The translations under genes and the position numbers were made by a program. Below are positions 9,334 through 17,982 of a stretch of DNA of 64,000 nt, one piece after another. Each line of letters begins with the position of its first letter. Position 1 is the first letter of the stretch. Source of the stretch: Oerskovia merdavium (lineage in GTDB: Bacteria > Actinomycetota > Actinomycetes > Actinomycetales > Cellulomonadaceae); the NCBI RefSeq assembly GCF_014836755.1, contig NZ_JACSQF010000001.1, positions 293,754-357,753 of the forward strand. Direction: 5' to 3'. A model generated the notes under the pieces. That model was not told where the DNA came from. It did no database searches and worked only from the letters and a program-made list of their open reading frames with translations.

Positions 9334-10979
9334 GCGCGGCACAGGCGTCGACGGACGCTCAGGGCAAGCGCGAGCCCGGCACCGACGTGACGCTCGTCGT
9401 CCGCGGGGCGCGGCTCACGGCCCCGGGCGGGCTGACCGCACCGGTCGACCTGCTGGTCGCAGGAGACCTGATCGACGACGTCGTCCCGGCGGGCAGCGTG
9501 CCCGTCCCCGCGGGGGCGCTCGTGATCGAGGCCGCGGGCCGCATCGCGTTCCCCGGCTTCGTCGACGCCCACGTGCACGGCGAGGCCGCGGTCCTGGACC
9601 CGGACGTGCAGCTCGCGATGCTGCGCCAGGGCGTCACGAGCATCGTCGTGGGGCAGGACGGCGTGTCCTACGCGCCCTCCGCGCCGCTGCCCGTCGCGGA
9701 CGGGACCGCCGACGCGCACACCTGGGCCACGGGGTACTTCAGCGCGATCAACGGCGAGCACCCCACGTTCCGGGGCGGCTCGGTCGTCGACCTGCTCGCG
9801 ACGTACGAGGGCACCACGCCCCTCAACGTCGCCTACCTCGTCCCGCACGGCACGCTGCGCTACGACGTCCTGGGCGGCGCGGCCCGGCCCGCGAGCCCCG
9901 ACGAGACGGCCCGCATGGTCGCCCTGCTGCGCGAGGCCCTCGACGACGGCGCGTGCGGCATGTCCACGGGCCTCGAGTACGCGCCGGCCTCGAACGCGAC
10001 CGACGACGAGCTGGTCGCGCTGACCCGCGTCCTCGCCGAGCAGGGCCTGCCCCACGTGAGCCACATGCGCGGCTACGAGGACAAGGCCGGGTCCGCGATG
10101 GCCGAGCTCGTCCGGGTCGCCCGGGCGTCGGGCGTCGCGACCCACGTCTCGCACTACCACGGACCCGCGGACGAGCTCGTCGGCTACGTCGAGGACGCCC
10201 ACGCGGCCGGGCTCGACGTCACGTTCGACTCCTACCCGTACCTGCGCGGCTGCTCGATCCTCTCGATGGTCTCGCTGCCCACGTGGTTGCCCATCGCGGA
10301 CCCGGACGCCACGGTCGCGATGCTCCAGGACCCCGACGTCGTCGCGCGCCTCCGCGCCGAGCACTTCCCCGGCCTCGCGGACCTCTGGGAGCGCGTGACC
10401 ATGGCCGCCGTGCCCGGTGAGCTGCAGTGGTGCGAGGGCATGGCGCTGCTCGACGTCGCCGACCGCCTGGGCCTGGACCCCGTCGAGACGACGCTGCGGA
10501 TCCTGGTCTCGACCCACCTGCGCGCGGGCTGCGTGTTCGCCCAGCCCCCCACCAACTCCCCCGAGTCGGTCCGGGCGCTGCTCCGGCACCCGGCCCAGAT
10601 GGGCGGGTCGGACGCGATCTACCAGGGCGGTCGCCCCCACCCACGCGGCTGGGGAGCGTTCGCGCGCTTCCTCGCCGAGCACGTGCGCACGCTCGGCGAC
10701 TGGACGTGGCACGACGCCGAGCGGCACCTGTCCGCAGCGGCCGCCGAGCGCTTCGGGTTCGCCGACCGCGGGGTCCTGCGCCCCGGCGCACGCGCCGACG
10801 TCGTGCTGCTCGACCCCGAGACCGTGCAGGACGTCGCGACGTACGAGGACCCACGCCGCCCCGCGACAGGGATCGACGACGTGCTCGTCGCGGGCGTGCC
10901 GGTGCTCGCGGGCGGGCAGCCCACCGGCGCGACCCCGGGGCGCGCGCTGCGCCCGACCGCCGCGGCGGCTCGCGCATGA
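9330..10979 (+). CDS. N-acyl-D-amino-acid deacylase (D-aminoacylase family)
   Basis: Zinc amidohydrolase expected to hydrolyse N-acyl-D-amino acids to D-amino acid plus carboxylate. The 549-residue protein has the metal-binding FVDAHVH (His81, His83), the conserved cysteine segment DDGACGMSTGLEYAP, later ligands in LPHVSHMRG and ATHVSHYHG, and the Asp in GGSDAIYQGG, all features of the D-aminoacylase/DAN subfamily. It is coupled by four-base overlaps to both neighbours. The downstream PLP enzyme and RidA could consume its D-amino-acid product. The natural substrate is unknown. Confidence 0.9.
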   Translation: MSAAQASTDAQGKREPGTDVTLVVRGARLTAPGGLTAPVDLLVAGDLIDDVVPAGSVPVPAGALVIEAAGRIAFPGFVDAHVHGEAAVLDPDVQLAMLRQGVTSIVVGQDGVSYAPSAPLPVADGTADAHTWATGYFSAINGEHPTFRGGSVVDLLATYEGTTPLNVAYLVPHGTLRYDVLGGAARPASPDETARMVALLREALDDGACGMSTGLEYAPASNATDDELVALTRVLAEQGLPHVSHMRGYEDKAGSAMAELVRVARASGVATHVSHYHGPADELVGYVEDAHAAGLDVTFDSYPYLRGCSILSMVSLPTWLPIADPDATVAMLQDPDVVARLRAEHFPGLADLWERVTMAAVPGELQWCEGMALLDVADRLGLDPVETTLRILVSTHLRAGCVFAQPPTNSPESVRALLRHPAQMGGSDAIYQGGRPHPRGWGAFARFLAEHVRTLGDWTWHDAERHLSAAAAERFGFADRGVLRPGARADVVLLDPETVQDVATYEDPRRPATGIDDVLVAGVPVLAGGQPTGATPGRALRPTAAAARA

Positions 10980-11881
10980 CGGCGACCGCGCGTGCCGCCG
11001 CTGCGCAGGGAGCCGCGAGCGCCGAGCAGGCTGGTCGAGCGGCCCCGGTGAGCCGGCCGGCGTCCCCCGCACCGCAGGCCACCGCCGACTCCGCCCGGAA
11101 CTCGTCCCAGTCTCTCCGCCGCGCCCTGACGATCCTCGACGCCCTGCGTCACGACGCGGCTCGCGGGCTGAGCCTCGTCGAGCTCGCGGACGTGCTGGGC
11201 ACGCACAAGAGCACGGTCTCGCGCCTGCTGGCCCCGCTCGTCGAGGTCCACCTGGTCCGGCGCACCCCGGCCGGACGGTTCGTGCTGGGAGCCGGGACGC
11301 TGCGGCTCGGCCAGGCCTACCTCGAGGGGCTCGACCTGCGCACGGTCGCGGAGCCCCACCTCGCGGACCTCATGCGGGCCTCGGGGGCCACGTGTCACCT
11401 CGTGGTGCGTGACGGCCTCGACGTCGTCTACATCGACAAGCAGGAGAACACCGCGGTCGTACGCATGGCCTCGCGCATCGGGCACCGCATGCCGCTGTAC
11501 TGCACGGGCGTCGGCAAGGCGATCCTCGCCGCGAGCGACGTCGACCTGCTCGAGTCCGTGCTCGCGCACCCGCTGTCGGCCGTGACCGCGCGGACGCTGA
11601 CGGATCCCGACGCGCTGCGCGCCGAGCTCCGCACGGTCGCCCAGCGCGGCTACGCGATCGACGACCGTGAGAACGAGACCGAGGTGCGCTGCGTCGCGGC
11701 CGCCGTCGTCGACCACACGGAGACCGCGATCGGCGCGCTCTCCGTCTCCGCGCTCGCCTCGCACATGCCACCCGCCCGGGTGCGCGAGCTGGGCCCGCTC
11801 GTCGTGCAGGCCGCCCGTGCGGTCTCCGCCGGGATGGGCTCCGTGCGCTGCGGCTACGAACCCACCGGGAGGAACGCATGA
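10976..11881 (+). CDS. IclR-family regulator inside the D-amino-acid operon
   Basis: A 301-residue transcription factor with an Ala-rich leader of about 45 residues, a winged helix (RALTILDALRHD, VELADVLGTHKSTVSRLLAPL) and the C-terminal IclR effector domain (GKAILAAS, RGYAIDDRENETEVRCVAAAV). Four-base overlaps at both ends place it in the middle of the operon, so it very likely controls this operon and itself; the effector could be an N-acyl-D-amino acid or the liberated keto acid (inference). Confidence 0.92.
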   Translation: MTATARAAAAQGAASAEQAGRAAPVSRPASPAPQATADSARNSSQSLRRALTILDALRHDAARGLSLVELADVLGTHKSTVSRLLAPLVEVHLVRRTPAGRFVLGAGTLRLGQAYLEGLDLRTVAEPHLADLMRASGATCHLVVRDGLDVVYIDKQENTAVVRMASRIGHRMPLYCTGVGKAILAASDVDLLESVLAHPLSAVTARTLTDPDALRAELRTVAQRGYAIDDRENETEVRCVAAAVVDHTETAIGALSVSALASHMPPARVRELGPLVVQAARAVSAGMGSVRCGYEPTGRNA

Positions 11882-13281
11882 CCGACCCCACCCAGGCCGA
11901 CCGCCCCACCCAGCCGTCCACCCGCGCGACCGTCCCTGCGGACCCGAGCGCCGTCGTCGGGCCCGCGACCAAGGGCCTGCGGCTCGACGCCGAGCGGACC
12001 GTCGCGGACGTCCTCGCGGACTCCCCCCGCATCACCGACGACGCCTTCTCCTGGCCGCTGCTGACGCTCGACGACGCGGCCCTCGACCACAACGTGGCCC
12101 TCATGGCGCGGCTGTGCGCCGAGCACGGCGTCGAGCACGCGCCGCACGTCAAGACCGCGATGTCGCGCGGGCTCTACGCCCGCCAGGCGCGCGCCGGGGC
12201 GTGGGGCGCGACCGTCGCGAACCCGGCGCAGCTCCGCGTGGTGCGCACGTGGGGCGTCGAGCGCGTGTTCCTCGCGAACGAGCTCGTGGACCCGCGCGAG
12301 ATCGCGTGGCTGCGCCGCGAGCTCGAGGCCTCGGTCGCCCCCGGCGGCACCCCGTTCGAGGTGTGGGTGTACGTCGACTCGATCGAGGGCGTCGGGCTGC
12401 TCTCGCGCGGCTTCGCGGGCGCCTCGGAGGACGTGGTCGCGGGCCTCGGCGTGCTCGTCGAGGTCGGTGTCCCGGGCGGCCGGACGGGCGTGCGGAGCAC
12501 GGCCGACGCGCTGGGCCTCGCGCGGGCCGTGCGGGCCGCGGGCCTGCGACTGCCCGGGGTCGCCGGGTACGAGGGGTCCGCCGCGGGCGGCACCACGCCC
12601 GAGGACCTGGCCAAGGTCGCGGCGTACTGCCGCGGCCTGCGCGACGTCGCGGCGGCGTTCGTGCGCGAGGGCCTGGTCCCCGACGACGAGCCCGTGGTCG
12701 TGACCGCGGGCGGCAGCTCGTTCCTCGACGTCGTGCTCGCCGAGCTGCCCGGGCCGCTCACGGTCGTGGGCACCGGCGGCGGCACCGAGACCACCCGCGA
12801 CGTGCGCGTCGTCGTGCGCTCGGGGGCCTACCTCACGCACGACCACGGGTTCTGCGCCCGCATGGACCCGTGGGACCGCATCCCGGGCGGCGAGCCCATG
12901 CACGCGGCCGCGGTCGTGTGGGGCCAGGTGCTCTCGGTCCCCGAGCCGGGCCTGGTGCTGTGCGGCGTGGGGCGGCGCGACGTGTCCTACGACATCGACC
13001 TGCCCACCGCGCTGTGGCTGCGCACGCTCGACGAGAACGGAGGTCTGCGCCCTGCGCACGACCTCGCGGGCGCGCGCGTCACGGGCCTCAACGACCAGCA
13101 CCTGTACCTCACGGTCGACCCCGCACCCGCGGGCAGCGCCCCGGTCACGACGCAGATCCGGCCCGGCGACGTCGTCGGGTTCGGGATCTCGCACCCGTGC
13201 ACGCTGTTCGACAAGTGGCGCGTGGCAGCCGTCGTGAGCGACGACGACCAGGTGGTCGACCTGGTCGGCACCGAGTTCTGA
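11878..13281 (+). CDS. PLP-dependent D-amino-acid deaminase / aldolase (D-serine dehydratase-like fold III)
   Basis: A fold-type III PLP enzyme of 467 residues in the alanine racemase N-domain / D-serine dehydratase-like family. The PLP lysine is Lys92 in HAPHVKTAMS; GGTTPEDLAKVAAYCRG and TAGGSSFLDVV line the expected cofactor site, and the C-terminal domain carries THDHGFCARMDPW. Such proteins are annotated as amino acid deaminase/aldolase and act on D-serine, D-threonine or similar beta-hydroxy D-amino acids. Start ATG overlaps the IclR stop. An enamine product would explain the RidA gene next door. Confidence 0.88.
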   Translation: MTDPTQADRPTQPSTRATVPADPSAVVGPATKGLRLDAERTVADVLADSPRITDDAFSWPLLTLDDAALDHNVALMARLCAEHGVEHAPHVKTAMSRGLYARQARAGAWGATVANPAQLRVVRTWGVERVFLANELVDPREIAWLRRELEASVAPGGTPFEVWVYVDSIEGVGLLSRGFAGASEDVVAGLGVLVEVGVPGGRTGVRSTADALGLARAVRAAGLRLPGVAGYEGSAAGGTTPEDLAKVAAYCRGLRDVAAAFVREGLVPDDEPVVVTAGGSSFLDVVLAELPGPLTVVGTGGGTETTRDVRVVVRSGAYLTHDHGFCARMDPWDRIPGGEPMHAAAVVWGQVLSVPEPGLVLCGVGRRDVSYDIDLPTALWLRTLDENGGLRPAHDLAGARVTGLNDQHLYLTVDPAPAGSAPVTTQIRPGDVVGFGISHPCTLFDKWRVAAVVSDDDQVVDLVGTEF

Positions 13282-13339
13282 CCCTGCACGTCCCGGACCG
13301 ACCAGCACCACCCGCAAGTTCCCGAGAGAAAGAGGCACG

Positions 13340-13747
13340 ATGAGCACCGCCAAGTCCCCGATCAGCACCCCGCACGCGCCGGCACCGGCCCACACGTTCC
13401 ACCAGGGCGTGCGCAAGGGCCCGTTCGTCCAGGTCTCGGGCCAGGGCCCGGTCGACCCCGCGACGAGCGAGTACCTGTTCCCCGGCGACGTCGCGGCGCA
13501 GACCACGCGGACCCTGGAGAACGTCAAGGCCATCGTCGAGGGCGCGGGCGCCACGTTCGACGACGTCGTGATGCTCCGCGTGTACCTCACCAAGCGCGAG
13601 GACTTCTCCGTCATGAACGACGCGTACGGCGCGTTCGTCGAGGCCAACTGCCCGGGCGGCGTGCTGCCGGCCCGCACCACGGTCTTCACGGGGCTGCCCC
13701 GCGAGGAGATGCTGGTCGAGATCGACGCGTTCGCGATCACGGACTGA
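13340..13747 (+). CDS. ridA: RidA-family enamine/imine deaminase
   Basis: A 135-residue YjgF/YER057c/UK114 protein that hydrolyses reactive enamines such as 2-aminoacrylate to keto acids and ammonia. Family residues are seen in GPFVQVSGQGPVDP, the internal DVAAQTTRTLENVKAI and the C-terminal LPARTTVFTGLPREEMLVEIDAFAI. A good ribosome site (AAAGAGG) precedes the ATG. It is last in the operon, 58 bases after the PLP enzyme, so it most likely clears the enamine that enzyme generates. Hairpin B begins 18 bases after the stop. Confidence 0.92.
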   Translation: MSTAKSPISTPHAPAPAHTFHQGVRKGPFVQVSGQGPVDPATSEYLFPGDVAAQTTRTLENVKAIVEGAGATFDDVVMLRVYLTKREDFSVMNDAYGAFVEANCPGGVLPARTTVFTGLPREEMLVEIDAFAITD

Positions 13748-13764
13748 CGCTCCCCCGCCGTCGA

Positions 13765-13815
13765 GTGCGTGGTTCGGCAGCGACTCGCCGGGCGTGTCGC
13801 TGCCGAACGATGCAC
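13765..13815. repeat. hairpin element B (upstream flank of the AAA ATPase gene)
   Basis: The arms 13765-13783 and 13797-13815 pair over 19 positions with one G-T wobble and one mismatch, leaving a 13-base loop. The segment CGACTCGCCGGGCGTG (13781-13796) is identical to that in elements A and C, and the left arm shares GGTTCGGCAGCGA with C. It may terminate the D-amino-acid operon; it ends 45 bases before the ATPase start. Confidence 0.8.
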
Positions 13816-13859
13816 CCGACGGAACGCGCGCCGTGGGTGGGCGCACCTAGCCTGGCCGG

Positions 13860-15200
13860 ATGATCGAGACGCTCGCCATCGAGGGCTACCGCTCGCTGCG
13901 CCACCTCGTCCTGCCCCTCGGCCGGCTCACGGTCGTGACGGGCGCCAACGGGGCGGGCAAGTCGAGCCTGTACCGCTCGCTGCGCCTGCTCGCCGAGTGC
14001 GCGCTGGGCGGCGCGGTCGGGGCCCTGGCCCGCGAGGGCGGCCTGCCTTCGACGCTGTGGGCCGGGCCGGAGGTGATCGGCCGCGCCGTGCGCGCGGGCG
14101 TCCACCCCGTGCAGGGCACGGTCCGCAGCGGCCCGGTCGCGCTGCGCCTGGGCTTCGCGAGCGGCCCGGACCTCCTGCCCGACGGCGCCGCACCGGCGGG
14201 TGCGCCCCTCACGGGCGCGTACGGGTACGCGATCGACCTGGGGCTGCCGCAGGACGGCGGGGCGTCGTTCGGCCTGGACCCGGAGATCAAGACCGAGGTC
14301 GTGTGGTCGGGTCCCGTGCTGCGCCCCGCGACGCTGGTCGCCGACCGCCACGGCCCGTCGGTCCGGCTGCGCGACGAGGACGGCTCGTGGCAGGTCTCCG
14401 GGCGACGCCTGCGGTCGTTCGACAGCATGCTCTCGGAGGTCGTGGACCCCGTAGGAGCACCCGAGCTCCTGGTCGTGCGCGAGCGTCTGCGGTCCTGGCG
14501 CTTCTACGACCAGTTCCGCACCGACGCCCTGGCACCGGCGCGCGGCGCGCACGTCGGCACCCGGACCCCCGTCCTGGCGCACGACGGCGCCGACCTCGCC
14601 GCGGCGCTCGAGACGATCCGTGAGCTGGGGCTGGCCGACGAGCTGGACGCCGCGGTCGAGGACGCGTTCCCCGGGTCCACCGTGCGGGTCCGCGTGACGG
14701 ACGACGGCCGGTTCTCGCTCGAGCTGCGCCAGCACGGCCTGCTGCGTCCCCTCGGCAGCGCCGAGCTGTCCGACGGCACGCTGCGGTACCTGCTGTGGGT
14801 CGCGGCGCTGCTCACTCCCAGGCCTCCCGAGCTGCTCGTGCTCAACGAGCCCGAGACCAGCCTGCACCCCGAGCTGCTGCCCGCTCTCGGATCGTTGATC
14901 GCTGGGGCTGCGCAGCGCACGCAGGTCGTGGTCGTGACACATTCGGGCGCACTCGTGCGGGCCATGGAGGAGGCGGCGGACGGCTCGCGAGCGCGGACAC
15001 CGTCGCCACGGAGCGACGGTTCGGCCGAGCGGACCGGTCGCAGCGGGCCGCGCGGCCTCCCTGCGGCGCACGGGGTGCCCGGCCTGCACGGGCTGCCCGG
15101 GCTCGCCCACGTCGAGCTCGTCAAGGAGCTCGGCGAGACGACCGTCGCAGGCCGCGAGGGTCCGCTCGACGAGCCGCTGTGGCACTGGCCGAAGCGCTGA
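13860..15200 (+). CDS. orphan AAA-family (RecF/OLD-like, AAA_21) ATPase
   Basis: A 446-residue ATPase of the SMC/ABC-like AAA_21 group. Walker A is GANGAGKS (28-35), an ABC-like signature lies in LSDGTLRYLLW, Walker B is LLVLNEPETSLHP (Asn replaces the usual first Asp, common in this group) and VVVVTHSG is the switch. No TOPRIM or nuclease domain follows, unlike OLD proteins, and no partner gene is adjacent. A Gly/Arg/Ser-rich insert (about 376-415) precedes the C-terminal block that ends WHWPKR. The ATG follows TAGCCT by six bases (leaderless). Related stand-alone ATPases exist, but their role is unknown; it is bracketed by hairpins B and C. Confidence 0.85.
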   Translation: MIETLAIEGYRSLRHLVLPLGRLTVVTGANGAGKSSLYRSLRLLAECALGGAVGALAREGGLPSTLWAGPEVIGRAVRAGVHPVQGTVRSGPVALRLGFASGPDLLPDGAAPAGAPLTGAYGYAIDLGLPQDGGASFGLDPEIKTEVVWSGPVLRPATLVADRHGPSVRLRDEDGSWQVSGRRLRSFDSMLSEVVDPVGAPELLVVRERLRSWRFYDQFRTDALAPARGAHVGTRTPVLAHDGADLAAALETIRELGLADELDAAVEDAFPGSTVRVRVTDDGRFSLELRQHGLLRPLGSAELSDGTLRYLLWVAALLTPRPPELLVLNEPETSLHPELLPALGSLIAGAAQRTQVVVVTHSGALVRAMEEAADGSRARTPSPRSDGSAERTGRSGPRGLPAAHGVPGLHGLPGLAHVELVKELGETTVAGREGPLDEPLWHWPKR

Positions 15201-15254
15201 GTGCATGGTTCGGCAGCGACTCGCCGGGCGTGGCACTGGCCGAACCATGCACTC
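15199..15254. repeat. hairpin element C (downstream flank of the AAA ATPase gene)
   Basis: A perfect 16-bp stem, GAGTGCATGGTTCGGC and its complement (15199-15214, 15239-15254), encloses a 24-base loop holding CGACTCGCCGGGCGTG (15217-15232). The left arm overlaps the ATPase stop codon. It lies between convergent genes and can serve as a bidirectional terminator. Confidence 0.82.
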
Positions 15255-15270
15255 GAGCGGGTCCCGGGGG

Positions 15271-16518
15271 TCAGCGACGCGCAGACCCCAGGTACAGGCT
15301 CGTGACCGACGCCGCGAGCTCGGTCAACCTGCTCCCCGTACGCCCCAGGAGGTCGTCGAGGTCGATCGGCCCGGGGGCTATCGAGAACGCAGCCGTGATC
15401 CCGGCGGCCCGGGCCCGCTGAGCGGGCAGCAGGACCTGCCCCGCGAGCACCACGACCGGAGGTCGCCCGGGGGCCGCCGCGGCGAGCGTGCCGATCGCGT
15501 CGGCGACCTTGCCGTTGATCGACTGCGAGTCGAACGACCCCTCGCCCGTGAGCACCAGGTCCGCGTCGGCCACCGCCGCGGGCAGCCCTATGCTCTGCGC
15601 GACCAGCGTCGCCCCGTGCTCGAGCTCGGCGCCCAGGACCGCGACGAGCGCGGCGGGCACCCCGCCCGCGGCGCCCGCCCCCGAGAGCTCGTGGGTACGG
15701 ATCCCCGTCTCGCGCTCGAGCAGGTCGGCCCATCGCACGAGCGCAGCGTCGAGGAACCTGACGTCCGACCCGCTCGCGCCCTTCTGCGGACCGAACACCG
15801 CCGCGGCTCCGCGCTCGCCCACGAGCGGGTTCGTGACGTCGACCGCCACTCGCCAGCGCACCTCGCGGGCACGCGGGTGCAGCCCGTCGAGGTCGAGGCC
15901 CACGACGCGCGCGAGGCCCTCGCCGCCGTCGGGCACGAGCCTGCCCGCGAGCTCCCCGTCGGCCGAGGACGGGACGGTCGCCGGCTCGTGCGCGAGCAGC
16001 CGCGCCCCGAGCCCCGTGAGGAGACCCGCACCGCCGTCGGTCGACGCCGACCCGCCGAGGCACACGACGACCTCCTCGACGCCTGCGTCCAGGACCGCCG
16101 CCGCGACCGCGCCCGTGCCGCGCGTGTGCGCGTGCAAGGGCTGGAGGGCGACGTCGCTCACGTCGGGCAGGCCGCTCGCTGCCGCGAGCTCGACGACGCC
16201 GACCCGGCCGTCGGCCGAGACCCCGTAGCGGGCCGTGTGCGGCCGACCGATCGCGTCGACCGTGACGACCTCACGTGCCGGCACGCCCCAGACCGCGAGG
16301 AGCGCGTCGAGCGTGCCCTCTCCCCCGTCGGCCATGGGCAGCAGGGTGAGGACGGCGTCGGGGGCGGCGGCCAGGACACCGTCCGCGACGTGCCGTGCGA
16401 CGGCCTCCGCGGTCGCGGAGCCCTTGAACGAGTCGGGTGCGATCACGACCCGCAGCGGCCGCGCCGCGCCGGGTGGGTCGAGGGGCCGGGAGGCGTCGGT
16501 GTTCGTCGTCGAAGGCAC
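15271..16518 (-). CDS. glycerate kinase (GarK/GlxK family)
   Basis: Phosphorylates D-glycerate with ATP, linking glyoxylate or glycerate breakdown to glycolysis. The 415-residue protein opens with VVIAPDSFKGSATAEAVARH and LLPMADGGEGTLDAL, the conserved N-terminal pair of this family, and has GGSASTDGGAGLLTGLGA, NPLVGERGAAAVFGPQKGA and LTGEGSFDSQSINGK. The GTG start is preceded at six bases by TACGAT on the minus strand (leaderless). It is monocistronic, with its stop facing element C; no other glycerate pathway gene is in view. Confidence 0.93.
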   Translation of the reverse strand: MPSTTNTDASRPLDPPGAARPLRVVIAPDSFKGSATAEAVARHVADGVLAAAPDAVLTLLPMADGGEGTLDALLAVWGVPAREVVTVDAIGRPHTARYGVSADGRVGVVELAAASGLPDVSDVALQPLHAHTRGTGAVAAAVLDAGVEEVVVCLGGSASTDGGAGLLTGLGARLLAHEPATVPSSADGELAGRLVPDGGEGLARVVGLDLDGLHPRAREVRWRVAVDVTNPLVGERGAAAVFGPQKGASGSDVRFLDAALVRWADLLERETGIRTHELSGAGAAGGVPAALVAVLGAELEHGATLVAQSIGLPAAVADADLVLTGEGSFDSQSINGKVADAIGTLAAAAPGRPPVVVLAGQVLLPAQRARAAGITAAFSIAPGPIDLDDLLGRTGSRLTELAASVTSLYLGSARR

Positions 16519-16541
16519 GTCCCGATCGTAGCCACGCGTCC

Positions 16542-17756
16542 TCAGGTCCGCTGGGCGGCCCGGGCCGCGACCGCGGCCTCGATCCGCGCCTGCGTGCGCG
16601 CCTCACGGCGCCGCCGTGCCCGGAGGACCCCGAGCACCAGGCCCACCAGCACGAGCAGCGACCCGAGCTGGACCCACGGCAGCGCCCACGCCCCGTAGGA
16701 GGTCGTGGTGGGAGAGAGCGCCACGTCGACCACGTCGTCACCGACGACGAGCGGCGTCGTCGTCAGGTCGCCCGAGACCTTGCCGAGGGGCCAGACGCCG
16801 TCGAGCACCACGGTCCCGCCCGCCTCCTGACCCGGCAGGACCTCACGCTGGGCGGGGGCCACGACCTCGCGCGCGTTCCAGCCGAACAGGCCTGCGACCC
16901 CGGCCTGCGTGTCGGCACCGAGGCGCACGTTGCCCTCGTTCGCGACCGTGTACTCGACGCGCACCGAGCCGGGCGCGAACGGGTTCCAGCTCGGCTCGTA
17001 CGTCGCACGGACGTCGGTGAGGGCGAGCGCCGGGGCGAGGTCGCCGGCCACGCGCAGGTGCAGGCGCGCGCCCACGCGGGTGTCGAACGTGACGGTCGAC
17101 CCGTCGCCCTCGGCGCGGGCCGGCGCGGCCACGACGCCGGCCGGGTGGTCACCGGGCGTCGCGTCGGCGGGCACGACGACCGTGAACGGGATCGTCGCCG
17201 ACGACTCGGCCGCGATCTCGACGCGCTGGGTCGGGCCCGCGGTCTCGCCCTCGCCGAGCGTGATCCACGAGCCGCCGTCGGTCGGGGTGGTGCCGGCCGC
17301 GAGCAGGTCGAACTGCCCGTCCGCGGTCACGACGCCGTCGCTCGCGTACACGTCGAACGTCGCCGGGTGGTCGCTGAAGTTGGTCACCGTGACGTGCTCG
17401 ACGGCCTGGCCCCCGGGGTCGACCGTCAGGCGGTAGGACACTCGCCCGTCGGGCCCCTCGGCGGTCGCGGGCTCGACGGCCCAGGTCGTGCGCGTGGCGG
17501 GCTCGTCGGAGGCCGTGGCGGCTGCGCGGCCTGCGACCGCAAGCACGGTGCCCGACGGCGCCGCACCGGTCGCGGAGACAGGTCCGGCTGCGTGGGCACC
17601 GGGGGCGAGCAGGGCCGCGGCCGGAGCCGCGAGAGCACCCGTCAGCAGTGCACCCACGAGGGCTGCGGTGCCGGCGGTCCGGGTCAGGCGCTGCCGGGAG
17701 GCCTGGTGAGCCGTGGCACGACGCGGACGGGCGGTGCGGCGAGAGGTGACGTTCAT
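16542..17756 (-). CDS. exported, C-terminally anchored DUF916-like (WxL-associated) protein
   Basis: A 404-residue surface protein. It has an N-terminal signal peptide with an Arg-rich start and a hydrophobic core ending near residue 55, then an immunoglobulin-like module (YRLTVDPGGQAVEHVTVTN, ATFDVYASDGV) resembling DUF916 domains, a second beta-rich region, one membrane span near residue 370 (VQLGSLLVLVGLVLGVL) and a basic cytoplasmic tail (RARRRREARTQARIEAAV). DUF916 proteins bind peptidoglycan in Firmicutes; the function here is unknown. No WxL partner is adjacent. GGAG precedes the ATG. It lies downstream of the phosphatase on the same strand but behind a terminator. Confidence 0.8.
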   Translation of the reverse strand: MNVTSRRTARPRRATAHQASRQRLTRTAGTAALVGALLTGALAAPAAALLAPGAHAAGPVSATGAAPSGTVLAVAGRAAATASDEPATRTTWAVEPATAEGPDGRVSYRLTVDPGGQAVEHVTVTNFSDHPATFDVYASDGVVTADGQFDLLAAGTTPTDGGSWITLGEGETAGPTQRVEIAAESSATIPFTVVVPADATPGDHPAGVVAAPARAEGDGSTVTFDTRVGARLHLRVAGDLAPALALTDVRATYEPSWNPFAPGSVRVEYTVANEGNVRLGADTQAGVAGLFGWNAREVVAPAQREVLPGQEAGGTVVLDGVWPLGKVSGDLTTTPLVVGDDVVDVALSPTTTSYGAWALPWVQLGSLLVLVGLVLGVLRARRRREARTQARIEAAVAARAAQRT

Positions 17757-17919
17757 CGAGGAGCTCCGAGCGGGAAGAGTCGTGGCCCCGCGCCCACCGC
17801 GACCCGCGAGCGGGACGGACGGGGCGCCGTCGGGCAGGAGGACGGGCGTGGCCCGCGGGCACCCGACGACGCACGGTGCGTGACGCCGTCGGGCACGGAC
17901 GGGCCGGGAACGGGAAGAG

Positions 17920-17964
17920 GCCGTCGGGTCCCGGCGCGCCGGAGCGCACGCAGGACCCGACGGC
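17920..17964 (-). terminator. terminator after the alkaline phosphatase gene
   Basis: A 12-bp perfect stem GCCGTCGGGTCC / GGACCCGACGGC (17920-17931, 17953-17964) with a 21-base loop begins 19 bases past the phosphatase stop. There is no T-tract. Further copies of GCCGTCGGG lie at 17826 and 17885. Confidence 0.6.
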
Positions 17965-17982
17965 TCCGTCGGGTGTGGACGG

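Noticed and set aside
13860-15200. OLD-family nuclease or a Gabija-like defence system
   Set aside because: The ATPase lacks a TOPRIM domain and no helicase or nuclease partner is adjacent.
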